The position numbers and the translations under genes are program-made. A stretch of DNA of 64,000 nucleotides from Hemerocallis citrina (lineage: Eukaryota > Streptophyta > Magnoliopsida > Asparagales > Asphodelaceae), in contig CM030367.1 in the NCBI GenBank assembly GCA_017893485.1, forward strand, positions 139,569,274-139,633,273. Reading direction: 5' to 3'. Under the pieces are notes generated by a model. It was not told where the DNA came from. It made no database searches and was given only the letters and a program-made list of their open reading frames with translations. Positions 24,884 through 34,689 of the stretch are shown piece after piece (within the stretch, counting starts at the first letter, position 1; each line of letters opens with the position of its first letter).

Positions 24884-25267
24884 GGGTAAATTTAAAAAAA
24901 GTACACAAAGGTTTGGATCAGTTTAAAAAAAAGTACACAATGGTTTTTTTTATTTAAAAAAGGACACAAAAGTTTAAATTAAGTCCACTGGGTTAGTTAG
25001 GGTTAGGGTTAGGGTTAGTTCGGGGGGTTATTTAAACACCTGATTAGTTAAGTGATTTTTTTAAAACAAAATAAAAGACTAATGTGGTTTTTTTAAACAA
25101 AATGAAAGATGAAAGTGGTTTTTTTAAACCCTACCCTAACCCTAACCTTAACCCTAGTTAACCCAGTAGACTTAATTTAAACTTTTGTGTCCTTTTTTAA
25201 TAAAAAAAAACTTTGTGTACTTTTTTTAAACTGGCCCAACCTTTGTGTACTATTTTTAAATTTAGTC
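24884..25267. mobile_element. Mutator-type MITE with telomere-like arms
   Basis: A 384-bp foldback element with terminal inverted repeats GGGTAAATTTAAAAA and, on the other end, GACTAAATTTAAAAA. Complementarity extends about 135 bp inward, through GTACACAAAGG blocks to (GGGTTA)n on the left and (CCCTAA)n on the right. A perfect 10-bp target duplication AATTTGAAAA flanks it (24874-24883, 25268-25277), a length typical of Mutator elements. It has no coding capacity. Confidence 0.85.
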
Positions 25268-25327
25268 AATTTGAAAATATTCTTTGGGAATTATGTAGTT
25301 TTATAAATTTAAGTATTAGATCGAGAG

Positions 25328-25907
25328 TAGGGCTGGCAACGGGCCGGGTTTGAGCCGGACCCATATAGGTCCGGGCCCAAATCCAAAGTTTAAAACATAG
25401 GTCCGAACCTGACCCGAATTTTCTTCGGGCTTAAAAATTAGGCCCGAATTGCTTACGCATGTTCTAATATATAACTTTCCTATAAAATAAAATACTATCA
25501 AGAATAAAATACGATAAAAAAATAACAATAATAGAAAGACTACAAATTTTTGATTATTTCACTTCTAATTTGTCTATTTTCATTTAATTTTATATACAAG
25601 GCATAATTTATGTATGTATAAATTTTAACATTAATTTCAACTTATTTACATAAATATATATTTTTTAAACTCATACATAAATATATATGATGTATACATA
25701 AAAATACACTCATACATATAAAAATTTGGTTCTGGTCCATCGGCCATAAGTACTTGGGTTTGAGCCTGACCCAAATTTTTCTCGGGCCTAAAAATTTAAG
25801 CCTGAGTCCTGCCCGAATGAGAATTATTAGTCCAAGTCCGCTAATTATTGGGTCGGATCTAAGCGAGGCTCGGATCGGGTTCGGGCCAATTACCACTCTT
25901 AATCTTA
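25328..25907. mobile_element. hAT-type non-autonomous element
   Basis: A 580-bp element flanked by a perfect 8-bp target duplication ATCGAGAG (25320-25327, 25908-25915), as made by hAT transposases. Its ends are TAGGGCTGGCAACGGGCC and, inverted, AGAGTGGTAATTGGCCC. The ends are GC-rich (GGGCCGGG, CGGGTTCGGG) and the middle is AT-rich. Confidence 0.85.
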
Positions 25908-26439
25908 ATCGAGAGAATTCCAAGCAGCTATATTAATAACCGTTTTTAATTAAATAAGACTTAATAATAGTTAATTTTAAGAATCTTATTTTTACGGACT
26001 TCAAAATATCGTGGGTTTATATTGCAAGTCTATTGGTGTAAATTGAAATCCAAACGAGTCATCTAGAAATCACACTAGACGTGTTATTTGACACCCACCT
26101 CAATTCATTTTCGGAAACATTTTGCTTCTAAAATGAGCCTGCACATTATAGGGGTGGCATCAGGGCCTCGACCCGGCCCTGAACCCCCTACAGACCCGGC
26201 TTGGCCGGGCCTCCCTTTTCCCTTTGAAAGCCCCGCTCAGACCCAAACCACTTGTGGCCCTGCCCGGCTCGAACCGGGACCGGGTTGAACTGGCCTGGTT
26301 GGGTCCGGGCTGAACCGGCCCCGAAGGTTGATGCCATATATATATATATTTTGGCTTCATTATGGAATCCATTACTTGGTTTGTATGGGTTCAAAAGAGT
26401 TAAAAACAACGAACAAGAACGGGAGGAGATATATATATA

Positions 26440-27451
26440 TACTAGGTTTGTCTATTGACACGTGCCTACGATACATCTTCGGAGCGATACACTTTGTTTG
26501 ATCATATAAAATAGTTTTGGAGGTCCAGCAAATTAATTGGAGTAACAAACATATTATATGAGAAACTTTTGAGGGTCTAGCAAAAAACATATTATATGAT
26601 TTTCTTGATTTTTTTGAATTATTTTTAAAGTTTTTAATTTTTTTAATTTTTTAATTTTTTAATTTTTTTAATTTTTAATTTTTAAAAAAATTTTAAAATT
26701 TTTATTTCCTTAATTTTTTGAATAGAAGAGGGAGGGAGGGAGAGAGAGAGAGAGAGAAAGAGAAATAATTAAATAAATATAGGAGTTGTTTTGGGTGGGG
26801 GATTTGAATTTGAGTTTTGGGAGGAAACTTTTGGGAGGAAAATATGTTTTGTGAGATTAGATCTGGGCCTTTGATTTTTTTGAGGATTGAAGGAGAGATA
26901 GCTTTCTTTGTGTTTTATATATATACTAGATTTACCCGTGGGCACGTACCTACGACACGTCTTCGGAACGATACAAAATACGAAAAACCATGTAAACAGT
27001 AAAACAATAATTATGTAGCTCAAGTTTGAATAGTATGACAATAATTAGTTATAAATAAAAGTCCATATTGAAAAAATAATTATAAATCGGGATATAAAAT
27101 CTAACTTCTTAGAACTTTAAGTGTAGAAAATAATGAAATTTAATTGTTGAAGAGATATTTGCTATTAAAAATTCTGAAATTTTACAAAATCGAAATCTTA
27201 AAATCAAAATTTCTAAGCAAATAAAGAAAGAATGATATAGAGAGAGAGAGAAAGAGAGAAATATGAAAAAGTAAAGAGAGGAGAGAGATAGTAATAAAGT
27301 AATGAATTTTTTAGGGGGGGGGGGGGGATTTGGTTTTGGGGTTTGAAATTTTGGAGGAAAAATGTGTTTTGTGAGGTTTGATAAGGGCCTTTAATTTTGG
27401 GAGGGATTGATTGTGAGCCACTTGATAGCTTTTTTTGTAATTTATTATATA

Positions 27452-27470
<19 letters not shown>
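26440..27470 (+). repeat. Two tandem copies of a ~0.5-kb dispersed repeat
   Basis: Copy 1 (about 26440-26925) and copy 2 (about 26926-27460) each run from TACTAG(G/A)TTT with CACGT(G/A)CCTACGA and CTTCGGA to a purine-rich GGAGGAAA...TGTTTTGTGAG...GGGCCTTT segment and TAGCTTT(C/T)TTTGT. A third, inverted copy is at 38925-39400. A run of 14 G lies near 27313-27326. The class is uncertain. Confidence 0.6.

Positions 27471-27490
<20 letters not shown>
27456..27490. repeat. (TA)n microsatellite
   Basis: A pure TA run of about 34 bp after the second dispersed repeat. Confidence 0.9.
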
Positions 27491-27492
<2 letters not shown>

Positions 27493-28259
27493 TACTTGTT
27501 TGTGGCTTGTATAGTCTTACTCTCTAACCCATTCCCAGAGAAATGTCTCAAAAGGTCCGAAATGCCAAGATTTCCTGTTGTAAAAAATAAGATAAAAAAT
27601 AATTCATTACTTGGTTTGTATGGAATGCATTACTTGATTTCATTGGCAGTATGAGTTCCAGAAAGTGATGACAAATTGTTGTTCATTGATAGTCTAACAA
27701 AAAAAATTAGTTGGTCATTGTTAGTCTAAATAAATAGAGTGATGCTACGTCCACTATTAATTTTATTACGTTTTTCTTCACTATCTTAGGTGGCACACTC
27801 CAATAGGTACAGAGAAAAAGAGTATGCGAAGGAACTCTCAAATAAGAGTGCGCCACATAAAGTAGTGAAGAGAAATGTAATGGAATTGATAGTGGATGAA
27901 GCATTACTTAAATAAAAATGGCAGTATGGAATGTATCACTCATTGCTAGTTAAAAAGAAAAGCCGTCAACCCGCGAATCTGTACCAACCCAGTCCGCCAC
28001 TTCCCCGCCGAAGTCCGGCCCGGCTCGCAAATCCTCCCAACCCGGCCCGGGTCAAACCTGCGGGGTTTCGACCCGGCTCGGCCCACTAGGCCTGAATGCC
28101 ACCCCTCACATAAGAGCATATGTAGTCGTTCCCTATATTTTCAAAATTTGGAAAATAAAAGGAACGAGACGTTGTAGTCGTTCCCTATATTTCCAAATTT
28201 TGGAAAAAGTTGAACAGTAGCCGTCTATATTTGATAGAAGATATAAGAAATTCTCAAAT

Positions 28260-28500
28260 ATAGGAATCACAAGATCATCTTGCGTCCGTTCTACAAAAAT
28301 TGTCTCGGACGAAAGATGATCTTGCGGATGAAGATTTAAAATAATAATAATAATAAGTAAACAGCTTGGACGCAAGATGATCTTGTGCCCGATCAATTTT
28401 TTTTTAAAAATGTGTCGGACGCAAAATCATATTGCGTCTGACTAAAAAAAATCGCTGAAGAAATCGGACGCAAGATCATTTTGCGTCTGAGCGGAAAAAA
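28260..28500. repeat. Array of GGACGCAAGATGATCTTGCG-type palindromes
   Basis: Five imperfect palindromes with core AAGAT(G)ATCTT occur near 28267, 28307, 28370, 28415 and 28465, separated by AT-rich spacers of 20-45 bp. Confidence 0.8.
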
Positions 28501-28709
28501 AGGACGGACGCAGCCCTGAGATTTCCCCCTTTTTGTATTTTTAATTTCTATGGAATATAGCCTATAAGATTATTTATGCATATAAAGTTAATTTAAGATT
28601 GACTTGATTATTTGATCAAGAGATGAGATGAAATGGGTCTATATGAATTATTATGTGTTCGTAGGCGTATAAATTTTTATTTTTTATAAATGTTTTGGAC
28701 TCTTTTTTT

Positions 28710-29157
28710 TGTTGGAATTAATTTTTGCAGTTTTCCGGGCCGGATTCCGGCAGGCTCCGGCCACCGGCGGCGCCGGAAAATGAGTGGATTGAGATCCTCT
28801 CGACGAGTACTATTCCGTAGTATACTCACTTGCCAAAAACGAATTCCGTATGAATGAGAAATGTTGATCCAAAGTTGGGTACTTGAAATGTTCTAACTTG
28901 GCAACTTAAAGAAAATGGATAGTCCCATATCGGAAATTGGAAAAGACTTTTTCTAGTATATATACTAGAAAACTGGGCTAAAGGGCGTGGCCCGGGGGTT
29001 ACCACTAACGTGTAGTGGAGAGAGGACTTAGCCAAAATGACAAACACACACGCGCGCCCGCCCGCCCGGCCCGGCCCGGCTCCGGCCCCGGCTCGGCTCG
29101 GCTCGGTTCGGTTCAGTTCGGTTCGGTTCGACTTAGCTTGGCTTGGTTTGGCTTGGC
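28710..29157 (+). repeat. LTR1 of the copia composite, 3'-truncated
   Basis: It matches the first ~450 bp of LTR2 and LTR3 up to the pentamer-rich GGCTT tract, then stops where caulimovirid-like sequence begins. Confidence 0.85.
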
Positions 29158-29159
29158 AA

Positions 29160-29830
29160 ATTTTCCTGAAGTATAAGCAACGGCAACGGTGATAAACTAT
29201 ACAAAATTTGACGATTATTTTATTCCTTCTGCCGAACAACTTGTTAAGCAGATACATGGAGCTAAATATTATAGTAAATTTGATGCCAAATCAGGTTTCT
29301 GGCAATTAAAACTCTTTGATAGTAACTCAACAGAATTAACTGCATTCAACTGTCCACAAGGACATTTCTAGATGCAATTAGGACTTGAACTTTTCCTCTT
29401 TTTATTTATGCGTCATTTCTAACTATAAATGCAGGAGATGAATGAGGACTTGAACGTTTTTGTATTAACTGTAAATCTAATAGTTGTTGAATTTGTTTGG
29501 CAAATTCTATTTTATCTATAGGATAGACCACAATATTGTTTACTCGAACATTAGAATCTCTGTACTGTTCTAATCGCTCAATTTTATAGTATCTAGGGTT
29601 TGTTATCAAAATCACTATAATATTTAGTTCCCTGTATCTGCTTAACAAGTTGTTCGCCATAAGGAATAAAATAACCTTCAAATTTTGTATAGCTGTTTAA
29701 TTTTCTATAGTTTATCACTGTTGCTTATACTTCAGGAAGATTTGACAAAACACAAATTCAATATTTCAAAGAGTTACTTGCTATCAAACTAGCTTTAAAA
29801 AGTCTTAAAAATTAATTGCTATACAGACAT
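29160..29830. pseudogene. Endogenous caulimovirid (pararetrovirus) polymerase fragments, rearranged
   Basis: Plus-strand 29189-29371 encodes a reverse transcriptase piece (AKSGFWQLK, TAFNCPQGHF) ending in a stop. Minus-strand 29406-29740 encodes the segment that normally lies just upstream (SPHSSPAFIVRNDA) and a second diverged copy of the plus-strand piece. Plus-strand 29735-29830 resembles RNase H (YFKELLAIKLAL, IETDNKS) with a stop. The pieces are out of order, partly inverted and interrupted, as is common for old plant pararetrovirus integrations. No intact viral gene is present. Confidence 0.7.
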
Positions 29831-30518
29831 TTTATAATAGAAACAGATAATAAATCACCGTTTTCGCATTCGGTGCATGAAAATGAAAATCTATCTCGAG
29901 ATGTAATGTTAATGTAGAATAGCTCAAAAGAATAATTCAAGCTCTCTACATTCCTTTGGCTTCTATACAATAGAAACTGGACGATTGTTACATTCCTTTG
30001 GCTTCTATATGATAGAATAGCTCAATAGAATTATTCACCGTTATCGCATTAAAATGTCTAAGCTTAATGAGAAAACGGTGAATAATTCTATTGAGCTAAT
30101 TTAGCACTTATGGCTGACAAATTTAGCACTTGCTAATTTTAACCACAAGCTTATACTATTGCTGCACAAAGATAAAACACAACCTTAATTCATTTCCTAC
30201 ATAAAGTGTATGGACTAAGGAGGAAGATAGCTAATGAAGATCACTATTTAATCATGAAGATAGCTAAGAACAAATATAGAAGATCACCACAAACTTGATA
30301 ATGAAAATCTCCCAAAGCCTCGAGTCCATTGAATAGAGGAAATGGACCAATCCCACAAGAACCAAAAAATAGCTCAACAGGCTAAAGAGGCCCCTGTTAC
30401 CGCTAAATCTGGTGTGGGGGCAAACAGATGGTATTTGTGGATTCTTAGGAAAACTGAATAGTCAAACCTTAACTTCTTCCGCCAGAGTTTGACCGCTGAC
30501 TCCCGCCGTTCACCTGCA
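29831..30518. other. Rearranged AT-rich stretch with a perfect inverted repeat
   Basis: No coding region recognised. AGCTCAATAGAATTATTCAC (from 30022) and its exact complement (ending about 30104) form 24-bp arms. ACATTCCTTTGGCTTCTATA occurs twice (near 29947 and 29990). It may derive from the same integration as the caulimovirid fragments. Confidence 0.5.
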
Positions 30519-31155
30519 AAAAGCTTAAAGCCTATGACGAAAGAGGATACTTGATGGAAACCCTACCTAGGACTTGGAGATCCCAAGATCTAGGTTCAAA
30601 GGGACAACTAAATCTTGTTGAAACGACGAAAGCACTGAGAGATTAACATCTCATACCCACTCTTAGGATGATAAAACAAGTGCTGCCTGCAAATAATTAG
30701 GATAAGCTTGGCTTTTAATGATTCCTATAGCTTTGAAATAAAAGTGGGGTATAGCAGGATACTCTTTATGGGCAATCACCTTGTGAGTGTGAAATGGGAC
30801 CGTTTCTAGAAGAATAAAGAGAGGCTACATTCTCCAAGTTCACTCACGATTAACCAGGGATGTTCAAGGCCAAAATGAACACAACAAGAGAACTTAGTTC
30901 TTTGAGGAGATGAAACTGTGTGATAGTTATTGTCTAGGTTCACATCAACGCCCGGGTAGTTCAAGACATCATGATCACTACCTGGTCAAGTGAATCCGAT
31001 AGCTAATTACTAAGGGTAGTTCAAAGTTGAAAAATTACTACCATTCCTGATGTAGTGATTTTCCGATTGTACTCTCAGAGTCTTTTTGTCATATTTTTTG
31101 TTTTTCTATCGTGTCTGGATTACATGGTCTGGTAATTTCCATTCATGTGGGGGAT
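30519..31155 (+). repeat. Copia 3' untranslated segment, first copy
   Basis: It matches 36244-36874, the stretch between pol and LTR3, with a few per cent differences, and shows that LTR2 also ended an upstream copia copy. It ends in the purine-rich TGTGGGGGA polypurine tract. Confidence 0.9.
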
Positions 31156-32137
31156 TGTTGGAATAATTTTTTGCAGTTTTTCGGGCCGGATTCCGGCAGG
31201 CTCCGGCCACCGGCGGCGCCGGAAAATGAGTGGATTGAAATCCTCTCGACGAGTACTATTCCGTAGTATACTCACTTGCCAAAAGTGAATTCCGTATGAA
31301 TGAGAAATGTTGATCTAAAGTTGGGTACTTGAAAGGTACTAACTTGGCAACTTGGAGAAAATGGATAGTCCCATATCGGAAATTGGAAAAGACTTTTTCT
31401 AGTATATATACTAGAAAACTGGACTAAAGGGCGTGGCCCGGGGGTTACCACTAACGTGTAGTGGAGAAAGGACTTAGCCAAAATGACAAACACACACGCG
31501 CGGGCGCGCGCACGCCCGCCCGGCCCGGCCCTGGTTCGTTTCGGTTCGGTCCGGTCCGGTCCGGTTTTGTTTGGCTTGGCTTGGCTTGGTTTGTTCTGGT
31601 CTGGTCTGGCTTAATTTTTTTTTTTGCCCAGACAAAAAACTCTTCCCCTACTGAACTGAAAAGGCTTTTCAGATTCAGTAACTGGTACCCATTACTCTGT
31701 AACAGCAGAGTAATGGCTCACCAGTTATGAATCTGAAGAGTCGCCATTACTCTGCTGTTACAGAGTAATGGCATCTGAACAGTCTCCAATTTTCCTCTAT
31801 AAATCCAGACAGTCTTTTATACAGGTACAGAATTTTTTTTTCATTTTCTACTTCTTCTTCTTCTCCTCTGTGTCAGTGTCAACTGAGAGTACACCACAGA
31901 AAATAGTTCGCTAAATCTCTGAAGCAAGAGTGCTGCGTTCTTCAGAGAAGGTACAGTTGTATCCTGGGAAGCAATTCGCCGGTAACCGTCACACTACAGG
32001 GTGAATTCTGCTTTAAGGACAGAGATTATCAGTCTCGACTCTGTGCAAATTCTTTAACTTACTGTTTTCTTCCCTGTATTTCATTTCTTCTCAATTTCTG
32101 TTGGGATTTTCTATTTTTATATATTCAGGTTCTAACA
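31156..32137 (+). repeat. LTR2 of the copia composite
   Basis: 982 bp, TGTTGGAATAAT...AGGTTCTAACA. From left to right: AGTATATATACT, a pentamer-repeat tract (about 31497-31615), a large imperfect hairpin (31665-31735), a second hairpin (31743-31772), and TATAAAT (31798-31804), then a CT-rich leader. It is the 5' LTR of the gag-pol copy. Confidence 0.92.
31798..31804 (+). promoter_or_regulatory. TATA box of the copia LTR
   Basis: TATAAAT follows the hairpin pair and precedes a CTTCTTCTTC-rich initiator region; the same arrangement is in LTR3 (near 37511). Confidence 0.75.
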
Positions 32138-32257
32138 ATCTTAAAGCAGAATTTTTTCCTCACAGATTCTAACAGTTTTGTGAAGTCTATTTACAGGTGC
32201 TGTTCGGAAAAAACAACCAACAGTTTCTGTTTCAAATAATTTCAGAGAAATAAGAAC

Positions 32258-33100
32258 ATGGACAACACACCAACTGACATTGCTAATGGACTTCTTAGTA
32301 CCGAAACACCGGTGACCCAAAATGTGACTGCACAATCGGTTGCGGCACATTCGGTCGTTCTGCCCACGCACATAACCGTGGGAGAAAAACCGGAAAAGTT
32401 CAATGGAATTGGATTCAAAAAATGGCAAGGGAAGATGCAGTTCTACCTGACCACATTGAAGCTGGACAGATTCCTCACTGAATCTGCCCCGATGCTGGCG
32501 CCAATGGATGCACACTCCGTTGCTGCAGTTGATGCGTGGACTCAGGGCGACTACCTCTGTAGGAACTACATTCTGAATGGCTTGGTAGACCCCTGTACAA
32601 CGTCTACTGTGTCTTCAAGACATCCAAACTCCTGTGGGGGTCCCTGGAAAAGAAGTACAAAACAGAAGACGCCGGGTCCAAGAAATTTGTTGTCGGCAAA
32701 TTTCTGGACTACAAGATGATTGACTCCAAAACTGTGGTGAGTCAAGTCCAAGAACTGTAGGTTATAATGCACGACATTGTTGCAGAGAATATGACGCTGT
32801 GCGAACCATTCCAGGTTGCAGCGTTCATTGAAAAACTTCCACCTGGGTGGAAAGACTTCAAGAACTACCTCAAACACAAGCGAAAGGAGATGTCTCTTGA
32901 AGACCTAATTGTCAGGTTGCGGATCGAAGAAGAGAATCACAAGGCTGACAGGTCCTATGGAAATCAGTCCATAGAAAGGCCAATGTGGTGGAGCACGAAC
33001 AGAAGGGCAAGAAGAGAAAGTTTCTGCCACAGGCCTCAAACAAAAAACTTCTTGCAAAGAGGTTTGCTGGGGGCACAAAATTTCTGAGTGCCGCAGTAAG
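32258..33100 (+). pseudogene. Copia gag, frameshifted
   Basis: The start ATG is at 32258. The N-terminal part reads KFNGIGFKKWQGKMQFYL, a copia-type gag domain that would assemble the virus-like particle. The frame shifts near 32590, a TAG follows at 32758-32760, and the rest continues in the frame of 32767-33087 (CEPFQVAAFIEKLPPGWKDF, LEDLIVRLRIEEENHKA). A further shift near 32980 ends recognisable gag. No intact nucleocapsid zinc knuckle could be read. Confidence 0.8.
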
Positions 33101-33169
33101 GACAGTAATCGTTCAGGAACTGGACATGTAAAAGGGAATGAAAAATCCCATGTACACATAGCTGAGAAC

Positions 33170-34588
33170 TTGTCCACTGGTCTATCTGACTTGGACCTCT
33201 GTGCTGTAGTATCAGAGGTAAATCTTGTGGGGAGCAATCCTCGTGAATGGTGGTACGATACTGGGGCCACCAAGCATATCTGCTCGGACAAGAAAATGTT
33301 CACCTCATACCAGAAGTGCAACAAAGATAAACAGCTGTTCATGGGAAACTCTTCCACCTCCAAAATTGAAGGAATAGGGAAGACGGTGCTGAAAATGACT
33401 ACATGCAAAGAGCTAACACTCACAAATGTGCTGCATGTTCCAGACATTAGAAAGAACTTGATATCAGGTTCTTTGCTAAGCAAGAATGGGTTTAAGGTTG
33501 TTCTTGTTTCTGATAATTTTGTACTGTCTAAGAATGGGGTATACTTGGGTAAAGGATATGTAAAGGATGGACTGTTCAAGTTTAATGTAATGACAGTCAT
33601 CCATAAAACTATTGTTCCTGCTGTTCCCAAAGTTAATGAAATAACTCCTATTGCCTATGTTGTTGAGTCTTCCTCTGTTTGGCATGAAAGACTAGGCCAT
33701 GTTAATGTAAATTCTATGCGTAGATTAATTAACATGAATTTTCTACCAAAATTTAAGGTAGATAACTCAGAAAAATGTGAAGTTTGCACGGAGGCCAAAC
33801 TCACTAAAACTCCATCACGTTCTGTAGAAAGAAACACAGAAACTCTAGGTCTAATTCACACGGATCTGTGTGACTTAAAATATGTTCAAACCAGAGGTGG
33901 CAAAAAGTACTTTGTGACTTTCATAGACGATTGCACAAAATTCTGTTATGTATATTTGTTATATAGCAAAAAAGAGGCTTTGGATAAATTCAAAGAATAT
34001 AAACTTGAGGTTGAGAATCAACTTGGCAAAACAATTAAAATCGTTAGAAGTAATAGAGGAGAAGAATATGATGCACCATTTAACATGTTCTGCTCGGAAC
34101 ATGGAATAGTTCATCAGACAACTGCTCCCTACTCATCCAAATCAAACGGTACTGCCGAGCGCAAGAACCGAACTCTAAAGGAGATGATGAATGCCTTGTT
34201 GTTGAATTCTGGCTTACCCCAAAACATGTGGGGGGAAGCGTTGCTGACTGCCAACTACATTCTCAACAAAATACCTCACAAGAAAACCGGCAAGACACCA
34301 TATGAACTGTGGAAAGGTAACTTACCTTCGTATAAATACCTCAAAGTGTGGGGGTGTCTAGCAAAAGTGATAGTACCTAACCTGAAACAGGTCACCATCG
34401 GACCTAAGACGATTGATTGCATATTCATAGGCTATGCAAACAACAGTAGTGCATATCGGTTCTTGGTATACAAATCGGATATACCGGATATCCATGTGAA
34501 TACAATAATAGAATCAAGAAATGCTTCCTTCTTTGAACACGTATTTCCATGCAAGGATACTACGTACCCCAAATGTACACGTGAATAA
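33170..34588 (+). pseudogene. Copia protease-integrase part of pol
   Basis: The open stretch of about 472 codons starts WWYDTGATKHICS, the aspartic protease active site (DTGA). The pre-integrase zinc region follows (WHERLGHVN, CEVCTEAK), then the integrase core with HTDLCD and NGTAERKNRT. The second catalytic aspartate of the integrase core, expected in the RSDRG context, is asparagine (RSNRGEEY, codon 34052-34054), so integration activity should be lost. The frame ends at 34588, and pol continues in another frame from about 34690. Confidence 0.88.
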
Positions 34589-34689
34589 GGGAATGCAAGC
34601 ACTTCAGTTGATGAACCAGAACATGATACTGATGAAGTGATGAGCCTAGACGAAGTAAACGGGATAGAACATCAAAATCATTTGGTCCT

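Larger units (their letters stand above)
26150..28106. mobile_element. Larger hAT-like element, about 2 kb
   Basis: The left end AGGGGTGGCATCAGGGCC and the inverted right end AGGGGTGGCATTCAGGCC match. The flanking 8-mers CACATTAT (26142-26149) and CACATAAG (28107-28114) agree at six of eight positions. GC-rich subterminal CGGCC/CCGGG stretches lie at both ends. The interior holds the tandem dispersed repeats listed below and no transposase. Confidence 0.65.

Noticed and set aside
26088..26458. Proline/glycine-rich ORFs on both strands
   Set aside because: They come from the GC-rich CCGG-type subterminal region of a hAT-like element.
26440..27470. Helitron identity for the TACTAGGTTT repeats
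   Set aside because: CTAG-containing ends are suggestive, but no TC start, hairpin and A/T flanks could be lined up in the three copies.
32138..32257. tRNA-Met primer binding site of the copia element
   Set aside because: TGGTATCAGAGC is not present after LTR2; I could not identify the primer site, so none is annotated.
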